In this document: one piece after another, positions 42,115 to 51,555 of the stretch | Numbering within the stretch: position 1 is the first letter of the stretch | Layout of the letters: each line of letters starts with the position of its first letter | Assembly: GCF_016904885.1 (NCBI RefSeq) | Contig: NZ_JADWYI010000001.1 | Location: 2,728,001-2,792,000, forward strand | From: Archangium primigenium | GTDB lineage: Bacteria; Myxococcota; Myxococcia; Myxococcales; Myxococcaceae | Direction of reading: 5' to 3' | DNA length: 64,000 nucleotides | The notes under the pieces: generated by a model | Databases searched by the model: none | What the model was told of the DNA's origin: nothing | The model's input: the letters and a program-made list of their open reading frames with translations, nothing else | Made by a program: the position numbers and the translations under genes

Positions 42115-42615
42115 TCAGTCCAGGGACGCGGGCGGACCCAGGGGCTGACGCTCGGCGTCCCGCAGCCCGACGAGCACGCTGGTGCCATCCGCGGCCACGC
42201 GCAGCTCGCCGTACTTCGCCCGCGCGTAGTGGTCCGCATGCCCTTCCTGGAAGAAGAAGGACTCCGCGCCCAGGCGGACGCGGCTGCCGCGGACCTTGAA
42301 GTTCAGCCACAGCTCTCCGGGCCCGAGCGCGAGGCCCGGCGTCTCCACGCCCACGAAGCGGCCCACGCCCGCCTCGTCCCGCCGCAGCACGAGCCGGCCG
42401 TCCTCGGCCGGATTGTCCCAGCCCGGTCTGACCTCCTGACTGATGGCGTAGTTGAGCACCATGTAGTCCCCCTGCATGAGCGAGCGGGGATCCACCGGCG
42501 CGAGCTCCAGGAGCAGCGGGGTGCCGTGCTGGAGCAACTGCTCCTTCTGGATGACGAGCAGCACGAGGGCCCCCACCACCAGGGCGAGTCCTCCGTAGAT
42601 GACACGGGTGCGCAT
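42115..42615 (-). CDS. GDYXXLXY-motif membrane-anchored protein
   Basis: The 166-residue protein has an N-terminal membrane helix (about 5-23) and the family motif GDYMVLNY at 49-56. The rest is a compact beta domain with SFFFQEGHADHYARAKYGEL. The GDYXXLXY family is found beside DUF4401 and DUF2157 membrane proteins, exactly as here. The functions of all three are unknown; they probably form one membrane complex. The ATG at 42615 lies on the stop codon of the DUF4401 gene. Confidence 0.9.
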   Translation of the reverse strand: MRTRVIYGGLALVVGALVLLVIQKEQLLQHGTPLLLELAPVDPRSLMQGDYMVLNYAISQEVRPGWDNPAEDGRLVLRRDEAGVGRFVGVETPGLALGPGELWLNFKVRGSRVRLGAESFFFQEGHADHYARAKYGELRVAADGTSVLVGLRDAERQPLGPPASLD

Positions 42616-43682
42616 CAGGACACCTCCGGGGCGGCCATGGGGAAGCGGCGCAGGATGAACAGCCGCAGACCGAGCATCGCGAGTCCTCCGCCCAGCAGCG
42701 CGAGCGACTTGGCGAGCAGGGTGAGCTGCAGGCTGTAGTAGTAGTTCACGCCGAAGGCGAGGATGAAGACCACCGCCATGCCGAGCAGCACCACGCTGCG
42801 CCGGTGGAAGCCGAGCAGCAGCACGCCCACGGCGGCGATGACGCCCGGGGTGCGGTAGGTGAGCAGGGACAGGAGGGCCAGGGCGCCGAACAACGTCACG
42901 CCCGGAGCGCCACCCGGTGCGCGGTGCGACTCCTCGAGGACCCGCCAGGCCGAGTACATCGTCACCGCGGCGAGCCCCGTCGTCACCACGATGCGCAGCA
43001 CGGTCTGCTCACCCCGGCCGAAGAGCTCCTCTTCCCCGACGCCCGCGAGCAGCAGGCCCATGACCGTGGTGACCAGTCCGAAGATGGCGGGGGTGACCCA
43101 GGGGGCCCAGCGCCGGGCCTGGAGCTCGGCCTGGTGCAGGACGAGCGCGTGCGCGAGCCCGGCGAGCACCACCAACCCCAGGCTCGCGGCCTCGATGGCG
43201 ATGGCGTCCTGCAGCGCGTACAGCAGCGAGAGGCTCGCGGCGCACACCGACAGGAAGCGCTGGACGAGGTCCGCGTACAGGACGAAGACGATCGCCTCGA
43301 ACACGGCGAAGAGGAGCGCCGAGAGCGCCCCGTCGCTCTTGCCGAAGAGTCCGAAGGCGAAGAGGCCCTGGCCAGCCAGGCCGATGGCCAGGGCCGCTTG
43401 CGAGAAGAAGAGGCTGGAATCCATGAAGCGCAGGCCGATCGCGCACCCCGTGAGCAGCAGACCCATCACGAGGGCGGCCGTCTCGTTCGACAGCTCCATC
43501 GCCAGGGCCACGAAGACGATGAGGAACAGCGAGGCCAGCCAGGCGCCCGCGCCGATGAGAACCCGGATGAACCAGGGCGTGGGCGTGATGCTCTCCTTGC
43601 GCGCCTGGAGCTCGGTATGGGCCCGCGCATGCACCGACGGGGACAGGACCTCGCGCAGCGAGGGTTTGAAGGCCCGTGTCAT
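42615..43682 (-). CDS. DUF4401 multi-span membrane protein
   Basis: The 355-residue protein has about ten membrane helices and short loops, matching DUF4401. Charged N-terminal region (1-45) is cytoplasmic. The start at 43682 has GGAGGACGT upstream and overlaps the DUF2157 stop codon by ATGA. It is the middle member of the conserved DUF2157-DUF4401-GDYXXLXY set. No catalytic residues are obvious, so it may be a channel, transporter or scaffold. Confidence 0.88.
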   Translation of the reverse strand: MTRAFKPSLREVLSPSVHARAHTELQARKESITPTPWFIRVLIGAGAWLASLFLIVFVALAMELSNETAALVMGLLLTGCAIGLRFMDSSLFFSQAALAIGLAGQGLFAFGLFGKSDGALSALLFAVFEAIVFVLYADLVQRFLSVCAASLSLLYALQDAIAIEAASLGLVVLAGLAHALVLHQAELQARRWAPWVTPAIFGLVTTVMGLLLAGVGEEELFGRGEQTVLRIVVTTGLAAVTMYSAWRVLEESHRAPGGAPGVTLFGALALLSLLTYRTPGVIAAVGVLLLGFHRRSVVLLGMAVVFILAFGVNYYYSLQLTLLAKSLALLGGGLAMLGLRLFILRRFPMAAPEVS

Positions 43683-44692
43683 ACGTCCTCCGCTCCCTGC
43701 GCCTCGGTGCGCAGCCACCAGGCCGCGGCACTCAGCTCGCCAATCAGCACCGCGGCCATCAGGAAGATGCCGAACAGCTCGGCGTCGAGGACCTCGAAGA
43801 TGATGCGCCCCGCGAAGGTGGTGACGAGCGTCATCACGCTCAACACGCCGAGGGTGAGCAGGAACAACTCCGGACGCACCCGGCGGTGGAAGAAGTAGGT
43901 CGCGGCCACCAGGGCGCAGACCAGCACCAACGCCACGTACTCCGAGGCATCGGCCCGCTGGGGCTCGAACACCACATGGGCGGCGAGCCCGAGCAGCGGC
44001 AGGATCGTCATCGCCGCGAGGACCCGGGGCAACCACCGGCCCTGGGCGGACTCGACGCCCCGGAGGGCGAGGACCTCATGGACCGCCCACGCCGCGCCGT
44101 TCAGCAGGCCGATCATCAGGACGAGCAACGCATCCTCCCGGCCGAGCGCCTGGATGCGATAGAGGCTCAGGCCCGTGTCCACGAGCACGAGCAGCAACAG
44201 CCACAGGGGGCCGAAGCGCGCGAGGGCCACCCAGGGCAGGATGAGCAGGCCCCAGCCGAGGAACAGGCCATACGGGTCCGCGCCCGTCTGATAGGCCTGT
44301 CCGTAGACGGCGAGCAGCGGCCCCACGAGCACCGCCGCGAAGAGCAGGGCGAACTGTCCCGGGAGCCCGTCTTTCAACTGGGTCGCGGCGACACACGCCC
44401 CCGCGATGGCGGCGAGCAGCAGGCCGAGCTTGCCGAAGCGGTGCAGCGCCGCCCAGTTGTAGGCGAAGAAGTAGATGACACCGGAGAGCACGAGCAGCGA
44501 GCCGAAGCCCATCAACCCGATGGACAGGAAGCGTTGCCAGGCGGGGGGGGCGGGGGTCTGCACCGCGCGCCCCAGGGCCTGCTTCAGCTCGGGGGGGGAC
44601 AAGACACCGGCATCGGCGAGCAGGTACAGGCGCTCGGGCGTGGCGGCGAGATCGAGAGGGTCACTGGACACGAGGGGAGACGCTAGTCCCAA
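43679..44692 (-). CDS. DUF2157 multi-span membrane protein
   Basis: The 337-residue protein begins with a cytoplasmic helical head (LYLLADAGVLSPPELKQAL, a DUF2157 feature) and continues with about nine membrane helices, including FLSIGLMGFGSLLVLSGVIY. The start appears to be TTG at 44692, served by GGGAGG; a GTG at 44671 lacks a ribosome site. It is coupled to DUF4401 by ATGA overlap. The gene lies 22 bases after the nucleotidyltransferase gene, so it is probably in the same operon. Confidence 0.88.
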   Translation of the reverse strand: MGLASPLVSSDPLDLAATPERLYLLADAGVLSPPELKQALGRAVQTPAPPAWQRFLSIGLMGFGSLLVLSGVIYFFAYNWAALHRFGKLGLLLAAIAGACVAATQLKDGLPGQFALLFAAVLVGPLLAVYGQAYQTGADPYGLFLGWGLLILPWVALARFGPLWLLLLVLVDTGLSLYRIQALGREDALLVLMIGLLNGAAWAVHEVLALRGVESAQGRWLPRVLAAMTILPLLGLAAHVVFEPQRADASEYVALVLVCALVAATYFFHRRVRPELFLLTLGVLSVMTLVTTFAGRIIFEVLDAELFGIFLMAAVLIGELSAAAWWLRTEAQGAEDV

Positions 44693-44714
44693 GCGCCTCC
44701 CTTTGTCTCACGCC

Positions 44715-45494
44715 TCACCAGTGCGCACGCCGTAGCTCCAGCAGCCACGCTTCCAGGGCCGCCGTCTCCCCGGGCTCCTCGGGAAGGACGGACCGCTCAC
44801 GCGCCGCGTCGAGCTGCTCGAAGGCCCGGCCGACCTGTCCCCGCCATCGCTCGGACAGGGCCTCGGACAGCTCACTGCGCTCGCCCCGTCGCTTCCAGGC
44901 CACCAGCTCTCCCGCCTCTCCGAAGCCGTACCGGTCCATCACGGCGGTGAGATCCGCCTCCACCTCGCCCGTGAGCAGGGCGTGGGTGCCGGTGAGCGTC
45001 GTGCGCAGCACGTAGAGCAGCTTCTTGGCGGAGCGAAAGCCCGTCTTCTCCCATTCACGCAGCTGGCTCTGGGCGAAGCCCCGGTAGTGCCGGTGCAGGC
45101 GCCGCGACAGCACGCCGCGCACCCGGGGGCGCAGGGACTCCAGCTCGGCCGAGTGCCGCAGGGCATGGGCGCCGAGCAGCCGCTCCAGGTAGTTGCCGTT
45201 GCCCTGGAGCACGCCCGTCAGCACGGCGCCAATCTCGTTGGACGAGTAGTCCACCTCGACGCCGTCCAGGACCTCCAGGCGCTCGGCGGGCGTGAGGCGC
45301 GGCTCCAGCCCGAGCAACTGGGAGGTGGGCGTGATGTGCACGCACTTGAGATCCAGATCGCTGTCGGGCGAGGGGAAGCCGTAGGCGTGGGCCCCGGTGA
45401 GGGTGACCACGAGGTGGTGGCGGCGCGCGGCCTCCTCGTCGAGGACGCGGTCGGCGACGCGGGTCTGGTGCTCCGTCATCCGTGCATCCGTCAT
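44715..45494 (-). CDS. Nucleotidyltransferase (RlaP/MNT type) 1
   Basis: The 259-residue protein has the polymerase-beta-type catalytic signature: GAHAYGFPSPDSDLDLK at 34-50 with the metal-binding DLD (46-48), and a helical C-terminal domain (about 120-259). It belongs to the COG3541 group (predicted nucleotidyltransferases such as RlaP). Members add nucleotides to RNA or proteins, but the target is unknown. It overlaps the larger nucleotidyltransferase gene upstream by 4 bp. Both are in the minus-strand run with the GDYXXLXY trio. Confidence 0.87.
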   Translation of the reverse strand: MTDARMTEHQTRVADRVLDEEAARRHHLVVTLTGAHAYGFPSPDSDLDLKCVHITPTSQLLGLEPRLTPAERLEVLDGVEVDYSSNEIGAVLTGVLQGNGNYLERLLGAHALRHSAELESLRPRVRGVLSRRLHRHYRGFAQSQLREWEKTGFRSAKKLLYVLRTTLTGTHALLTGEVEADLTAVMDRYGFGEAGELVAWKRRGERSELSEALSERWRGQVGRAFEQLDAARERSVLPEEPGETAALEAWLLELRRAHW

Positions 45495-46795
45495 GACGCG
45501 TCCTCCGTGTTCTCCAGGGCCGGGGGCGCGGGCGCCTCCCGCCCGAGCGGTCCTGGTTCCTTCATCACCCAGCGTCGCGCCAGCTCCTCACCCACCCGCC
45601 GCAGCAGCCGGTCCGCCCGAGCGTGGTCGGGCAGGGCGGGCAGGGCGCTCTGGCGGTGGGCCTCCTCCAGCTCCGGGGCCAGCGCCTCGGCGTCCCGCAG
45701 CACGTCCTCCAGGGGCACCTGGCCGGCCTTGATGTCCAGCAGCCGGGCCTTGATGGCGCCCGACACATCGAACGTGGGCACGCCCTCCTTCAACCAGCCG
45801 GTGGCGAGCACCACCAGGCGCAGCAGGTTGTAGGCGTTCTTCGGCCGCAGCTCGCGGGCGCTCGGGGGCCGCTGCCCGCCGCCCCGCGCGTAGCGCACGA
45901 GCGCGGCGAAGTCGTTGGCCTCGAGCAGGCCCTGGTCCGACAGCGAGCGGTAGAGCTGCTTGATGTACGTCTTGGCCGCGAGCAGGCCGTCCTCGGGCGT
46001 GGGCGCGGGACGCGGGGAGATGGCCGCCAGGCGCCGGGCCACCTCGTCGAGCGACGGCGTGGGCTCCTCGCACAGCCACTCGAGCACGAGGTCACGGTGC
46101 TCGGCGAGCCGCTGGCTGCGCGTGAGCTTGTCGAGCTGGCTCATGGCGTAGCGGCCGAAGCTGCCGAAGAGGGCCTTGGACACGAAGGCGTCGCGCTCGG
46201 CGAGCAACCACTCCCCGAGCACGTCCGTGGCGCGCGCGCCGGGCACGAAGAGCATCTCCAGGGTGTTGGGGTCCGCGCGCAGGGCCTGCTCCACCGCCTT
46301 GGAGAGCTCCCAGAAGGTGTGGCTGCCATCCGCGCTGACGAGATCCTTCGCCTTGTCCGCGAGCCCGAAGTGCCAGGGCAGGGGGAGGCCGAAGACGCCG
46401 CGCACGTCGACATCGGATGCCTCGTTGGCCAGCCCCCAGGCCTGGGAGCCCACGATGGTCTCCAGCACCACGCAGGGGCGCAGGGCGTCCCAGGTCGCGG
46501 CGCGGCGGAGCGCGAACTGGAGCTGACCGGGCCGACGGGGCACGAGCTCGCTCCGGGCGTACCAGACCTCGCCCACGCCGACGATCTGCACGTCGAAGCC
46601 GCCGTCGCGGGCGCGGGCCACGCGGCCGACCACGCCCTGGGGGATGCGGCGCTCGCCGGCCAGACGCTCCACGCGTGTGGTCACCTCGGTGCCGTGGGGG
46701 AGGGGAACGGAGAGCCGGTCCACCTGCTCATAGCCCCGGGGCCGGGCTGGGGTCTCGGCCGGATCGTGTTCGGGCGTCGAGGTCTCGCGGGTCAT
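45491..46795 (-). CDS. Nucleotidyltransferase (RlaP-like) 2 with N-terminal beta domain
   Basis: The 434-residue protein has an N-terminal beta-barrel-like domain (about 25-95: HGTEVTTRVERLAGERRIPQ to VWYARSELVP), perhaps SH3-like. A polymerase-beta-type domain follows with GSQAWGLANEASDVDVRGVF (116-135) and metal-binding DVD (128-130). The rest is helical. It is a COG3541-like enzyme and a distant paralogue of the next gene, which it overlaps by 4 bp. ATG 46795 follows TGGAGG. The pair could act on the same RNA or protein, or one could regulate the other. Confidence 0.86.
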   Translation of the reverse strand: MTRETSTPEHDPAETPARPRGYEQVDRLSVPLPHGTEVTTRVERLAGERRIPQGVVGRVARARDGGFDVQIVGVGEVWYARSELVPRRPGQLQFALRRAATWDALRPCVVLETIVGSQAWGLANEASDVDVRGVFGLPLPWHFGLADKAKDLVSADGSHTFWELSKAVEQALRADPNTLEMLFVPGARATDVLGEWLLAERDAFVSKALFGSFGRYAMSQLDKLTRSQRLAEHRDLVLEWLCEEPTPSLDEVARRLAAISPRPAPTPEDGLLAAKTYIKQLYRSLSDQGLLEANDFAALVRYARGGGQRPPSARELRPKNAYNLLRLVVLATGWLKEGVPTFDVSGAIKARLLDIKAGQVPLEDVLRDAEALAPELEEAHRQSALPALPDHARADRLLRRVGEELARRWVMKEPGPLGREAPAPPALENTEDAS

Positions 46796-46872
46796 GGTGC
46801 CTCCAGGGTCGGGCTCGCGGGGAGTGTCACGGACGTCCGCGCCGGATGTGCCTGACATACACTCCGTCCCGC

Positions 46873-47193
46873 ATGCCCGTCTTGTCCTGGAGAATGCGCC
46901 TGGGGTGGTTCAGCGCCGTGGTGTCCCTCCTGTTCTGGGGCCTCGTGGCGTTGCGCATCCTCGCCACGACCGACAATCACATCGGGGTCGACCCGTGGTG
47001 GGCCTCCCCGTTGTTCCTGCTGACGGTGCTCGCGGGCGGAACGTGGTGGTCGGCGAATCGCCGGGCCGCGGGCGCGACCCTGATGATTCTGGGGGTGCTG
47101 TCGCTCGTCGGCATCCTCCTGCTCGACCGGCTCGACATCCTGGTCGAGTACGAGGCCTGGCTCGAACGGGGCATGCCCGAGCGGCCCTTCTGA
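46873..47193 (+). CDS. Small membrane protein, three spans
   Basis: The 106-residue protein has hydrophobic helices at about 8-30, 43-55 and 66-80 and a charged C-terminal tail. No motif recognised. ATG 46873 was taken; a second ATG at 46891 and an earlier one at 46846 are possible. It diverges from the nucleotidyltransferase gene at 46795 and converges on the gene ending at 47204. Confidence 0.6.
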   Translation: MPVLSWRMRLGWFSAVVSLLFWGLVALRILATTDNHIGVDPWWASPLFLLTVLAGGTWWSANRRAAGATLMILGVLSLVGILLLDRLDILVEYEAWLERGMPERPF

Positions 47194-47203
47194 CGCGCGT
47201 GTC

Positions 47204-47632
47204 CTAGAAGGTCGACAGCGACAGGACGGGCGAGCGGCGCTGGACCGCGTCCCGCGCGAACGCCGCCAGGTCCTCGAGCTGCTCGAGCAGCTCCTCCGGC
47301 GCGTAGTCCGAGTCCATGTGTCCCGCCCAGGCCTCGACGAGGCTCGCCTGTTTCCCCGGGGCCACTTGCGCCAGCGCCTGGATGAGCGCGTCCGAGACGC
47401 GGATGACGAGCAGCCCCGAGTCCTCGTCGAAGACGAAGGGCTCGCCCTGGCTGCTCGGGACGGTGAGATCCTCCGAGCCGCGCAGCGTGGCGAACAGCGC
47501 CATCAGCTCCATCTCGATGAGGGGCAGCTCGATGTTCGGCCACTCCTCCGGATCGTGCTCCTCGGTGGTGACGATCGACGCGATCGCCTTCGCCTCGTCT
47601 TCTCGCGCGATGAACCAGGTCGTGATCTGCAT
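47204..47632 (-). CDS. Small acidic protein of unknown function
   Basis: The 142-residue protein is acidic and alpha/beta, without a signal peptide. It begins MQITTWFIAREDEAKAIASI and ends in a helix EELLEQLEDLAAFARDAVQ. I do not recognise it. It follows the alpha/beta hydrolase gene by 26 bases on the same strand, suggesting co-transcription. Convergent with the three-span membrane protein gene, with only short and imperfect inverted repeats between. Confidence 0.7.
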   Translation of the reverse strand: MQITTWFIAREDEAKAIASIVTTEEHDPEEWPNIELPLIEMELMALFATLRGSEDLTVPSSQGEPFVFDEDSGLLVIRVSDALIQALAQVAPGKQASLVEAWAGHMDSDYAPEELLEQLEDLAAFARDAVQRRSPVLSLSTF

Positions 47633-47658
47633 GGGCCCCGTCCAAGCACGGAAGGGGC

Positions 47659-48522
47659 TCAGCCGTCGAGCGGCGTCTGGAGCTCCTCGGCCGCGCTGTC
47701 CCATCGCTCCTGGTGCGGGCTGTGTCCGGCGGCGACCCTCAGGAGCCGGGCCCGGGGCAGCCGCTTCACGGCGGCCTCCGCGAGCGAGACGGGCAGCACG
47801 TTGTCCCGCTCGCCCCAGTAGAGGAGGGTGGGGACCTTCACCTCGCCCAGGCGCTCGCGGCGGTGGAACACGTCGCCGGTGAGCGGGACCAGGGTGTTGA
47901 AGGCCCGTGTGGCCTCGGGTCGGCCTCCCGGCACCGTCATCAGCTCGTGGTCCAGCGCCATCAACCGGTGGTGGACCGGGGTGTCCGGCAGCGGCGCGAT
48001 GCGGCCGAAGAGGCGGGGCCCCAGCACCCGGGCGAGCCGCTCGGGGCCCAGTCGGAAGAACAGGCGCGAGGCGAGGGTCATCTCCGGGCCGAGCCCCATC
48101 GCGTCCACCAGGACGAGCCGTTCCACGGGGACACGGCCGCGCAGCGCCAGCTCCAGCGCCACGAGGCCCCCCAGCGAGTGGCCCACCAGGGTCATCGGGC
48201 CCGGAGCCAGCGCCGTCAGCACCGCCTCCACCGGCTCGACGAAGGCGCGCAGGCCCTCCTCGGCCGTCCGGAGGGGACCCGGTGGGGGGGTAGAATTCCC
48301 GAAACCCGGTAGGTCCAGTGCGAGCACCCGGTGGGTCCGGGCCAGCGCGGGCCACAGGGGAAACCAGGTGCTCGCGGCGTTGCCCCGCCCGTGCAGGAGC
48401 ACCCAGGGCGGCCCCTCGCCCCCGTCGAGCACCCGGAGCGCGCCGCCCCCGGGCACGGGACACCGTTGGAGCCGCACGGGGGGCACGAGCCGCGCCACCT
48501 CCTGGACGTCCGCTCCGGCCAT
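47659..48522 (-). CDS. Alpha/beta hydrolase
   Basis: The 287-residue enzyme has the fold's features: oxyanion HG (LLHGRGNAAS, about 42-51), LDLPGFGNS, nucleophile S116 in LVGHSLGG, an aspartate in YWGERDNVLP and the catalytic histidine in AAGHSPHQE. A lid region (about 125-200) is rich in Arg and Leu. Substrate unknown; likely an ester or lactone. It starts at 48522 and diverges from the Bat operon, with a 125-bp intergenic region holding a good promoter for the latter. Confidence 0.9.
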   Translation of the reverse strand: MAGADVQEVARLVPPVRLQRCPVPGGGALRVLDGGEGPPWVLLHGRGNAASTWFPLWPALARTHRVLALDLPGFGNSTPPPGPLRTAEEGLRAFVEPVEAVLTALAPGPMTLVGHSLGGLVALELALRGRVPVERLVLVDAMGLGPEMTLASRLFFRLGPERLARVLGPRLFGRIAPLPDTPVHHRLMALDHELMTVPGGRPEATRAFNTLVPLTGDVFHRRERLGEVKVPTLLYWGERDNVLPVSLAEAAVKRLPRARLLRVAAGHSPHQERWDSAAEELQTPLDG

Positions 48523-48583
48523 CAGGGCTGCCTCCGCATGGGTGGAGGCGAGAAAATACCGGAATGCCGGGCCTACTGCGATG

Positions 48584-48612
48584 TTGAGCCGGAACCTCCC
48601 ACCCCCTAGGCT
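48584..48612 (+). promoter_or_regulatory. Candidate vegetative promoter of the Bat operon
   Basis: TTGAGC at 48584-48589, a 17-bp spacer and TAGGCT at 48607-48612 give a transcript start near 48619, 29 bases before the ATG of the MoxR gene. The same TAGGCT hexamer occurs in the candidate promoter at 18414. Confidence 0.5.
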
Positions 48613-48647
48613 GCCTGCCTCCTCAGGGACGGTCGAGACAACACCTT

Positions 48648-49637
<990 letters not shown>

Positions 49638-49666
49638 GCCCGCCCCCGGGGTCTGGAGGCCGCGCC

Positions 49667-50548
49667 ATGCTCGCCAAGGACATCATCCGCCGCATCCGCA
49701 AGCTGGAGATCCGCACCCGCAAGGTGGTGTCGGACATGCTCGCGGGCCAGTACCACTCGGTCTTCAAGGGCCGGGGCATGGCGTTCTCCGAGGTGCGCCA
49801 GTACCAGCCGGGCGATGAGATCCGCATCATCGACTGGAACGTCACGGCGCGCATGAACGACGCCTACGTGAAGGTCTTCACCGAGGAGCGCGAGCTCACG
49901 GTGATGCTGCTGGTGGACGTGTCGGCGTCCAAGGAGTTCGGCTCGCGCGAGCGCTCCAAGGCGGAGGTGGCCGCGGAAGTGGCCGCGCAGATCGCCTTCA
50001 GCGCCATCGCGAACAACGACCGGGTGGGGCTCATCCTCTTCTCGGATCGGGTGGAGAAGGTGGTGCCGCCGCGCAAGGGCCGCACGCACGTGATGCGGCT
50101 GGTGAGCGACATCCTCACCTTCCAGCCCAAGGGCAAGGGGACGGACCTGGCCGCGGGGCTCACGTACCTGAGCCGTCTGGCCAGCCGCAAGACGGTGACC
50201 TTCCTCGTGTCGGACTTCCTCGCCTTCGGCTACGAGCCGCCCTTGCGGCTGGTGGGGCGCAAGCACGACCTGGTCCCCGTGGTGATCGTGGATCCGCTCG
50301 AGCGCGAGTTTCCGAGGATGGGGCTCGTGGAGATGGAGGATCCGGAGACGGGCGAGCGCTTCGTGGTGGACACGAGTGATCCGCTCGTGCGCGGCCGCTT
50401 CGCGCGCACGCTCCAGGCGCAGCGCGACGAGCTGCGTCGGCTGTTCAAGAAGCTGGAATTGGACCATGTGGAGCTGAGCACGGGAGACGACCACGGCCTG
50501 GCCCTGGTGCGCTTCTTCCGGGCCCGCTCGCGGAGGATGGCGGCATGA
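49667..50548 (+). CDS. DUF58 (VWA-like) protein
   Basis: The 293-residue protein has the DUF58 block GMAFSEVRQYQPGDEIRIID and then a VWA-like fold with MIDAS start LLVDVSASKEFG. No membrane span. DUF58 proteins are found with MoxR and are thought to be MoxR clients. It overlaps the next gene by ATGA (50545). Confidence 0.93.
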   Translation: MLAKDIIRRIRKLEIRTRKVVSDMLAGQYHSVFKGRGMAFSEVRQYQPGDEIRIIDWNVTARMNDAYVKVFTEERELTVMLLVDVSASKEFGSRERSKAEVAAEVAAQIAFSAIANNDRVGLILFSDRVEKVVPPRKGRTHVMRLVSDILTFQPKGKGTDLAAGLTYLSRLASRKTVTFLVSDFLAFGYEPPLRLVGRKHDLVPVVIVDPLEREFPRMGLVEMEDPETGERFVVDTSDPLVRGRFARTLQAQRDELRRLFKKLELDHVELSTGDDHGLALVRFFRARSRRMAA

Positions 50549-51555
50549 AGGGGTGGGTTCTCTGCGCGCTCCTGGCCGCCTCGCCCGTGTGGGCCCAGGC
50601 GCCCGCGGCACCTGCGGCGGCACCGGCCAGCGCGACGCTGCCCGAGGCGATGCCCGCGGACGTGCGGGCCCGGGTGGAGCCCGAGCGCGTGCTGCTGGGC
50701 GAGCCCTTCGTCTACGAGCTGGCCATCACCCACCCCGCCCAGCAGCGCTACGAGCTGGAGCTGCCCGCGGACCTGGGGGACTTCGAGGTCATCTCCCAGG
50801 AGCGCACGCCGCCCGAGTCGGGCAAGGAGCCGGCCGTCACCACGTTCCGGCTGCGCATGTCCGCCTTCAAGCTGGGCACGGTGACCTTGCCCGAGGTGCC
50901 CTTCGCGGTGAGCACCCCGGAGGGGCCGCACCGCTACGTGGCGCCGGGCCGGACGCTGGAGGTGGGCTCCACGCTGCCCGACGACGCCCAGACCAAGGGC
51001 GAGGACCTGCGCGACATCCAGCCGCCCACCGAGGTGGCCATCCGCTCGCTCACGCTCGTGTGGGTGTTGCTCGGCGCCATCGCCGCGGCGCTGCTGGGCG
51101 TGGTCGCCTGGCGCGCCTTCCAGAAGTACCGCGAGCGCAAGCTGGCCGCCGTGGCGCCGCCCCTGCCGCTGGACGTGCGCACCCGCCGCGCCCTGGATGC
51201 CCTCAAGACGGAAGACCTGCCCGCCCGGGGCCAGGTGAAGGACTTCTACTTCCGCCTCTCGGAGATCCTCCGCGGCTACCTGGGCGAGCGCTATGGCTTC
51301 GACGCGCTCGAGTGCACGAGCAGTGAGCTGATGACGCGGCTGCGCGGGTTGCACGCGCCCGGCCTGCCCGAGGACGGGCTCATGCGCTTCATCTCCGAGT
51401 CGGACATGGTGAAGTACGCCCGCGCGGATGCCTCCGCGGATTCCTGCCAGGACGCGCTGACGTTCGGCTACGCGCTGCTCGACAAGACCTGGCCCCCCCT
51501 CTTGCCGCCCGTGGCGGCCGACGTGTCCCATGCTTCCGGACCTCGCGTTTCATAG
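50545..51555 (+). CDS. DUF4381-like membrane protein of Bat operon
   Basis: The 336-residue protein has a signal peptide, a periplasmic beta domain (about 35-160, with LGEPFVYELAITHPAQ), one membrane helix (about 171-191) and a cytoplasmic helical domain (about 210-310). This layout is like the DUF4381 and BatD C-terminal regions. It overlaps its neighbours, so it is in the Bat operon. Its topology suggests it links periplasmic and cytoplasmic parts of the Bat complex. Confidence 0.82.
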   Translation: MKGWVLCALLAASPVWAQAPAAPAAAPASATLPEAMPADVRARVEPERVLLGEPFVYELAITHPAQQRYELELPADLGDFEVISQERTPPESGKEPAVTTFRLRMSAFKLGTVTLPEVPFAVSTPEGPHRYVAPGRTLEVGSTLPDDAQTKGEDLRDIQPPTEVAIRSLTLVWVLLGAIAAALLGVVAWRAFQKYRERKLAAVAPPLPLDVRTRRALDALKTEDLPARGQVKDFYFRLSEILRGYLGERYGFDALECTSSELMTRLRGLHAPGLPEDGLMRFISESDMVKYARADASADSCQDALTFGYALLDKTWPPLLPPVAADVSHASGPRVS

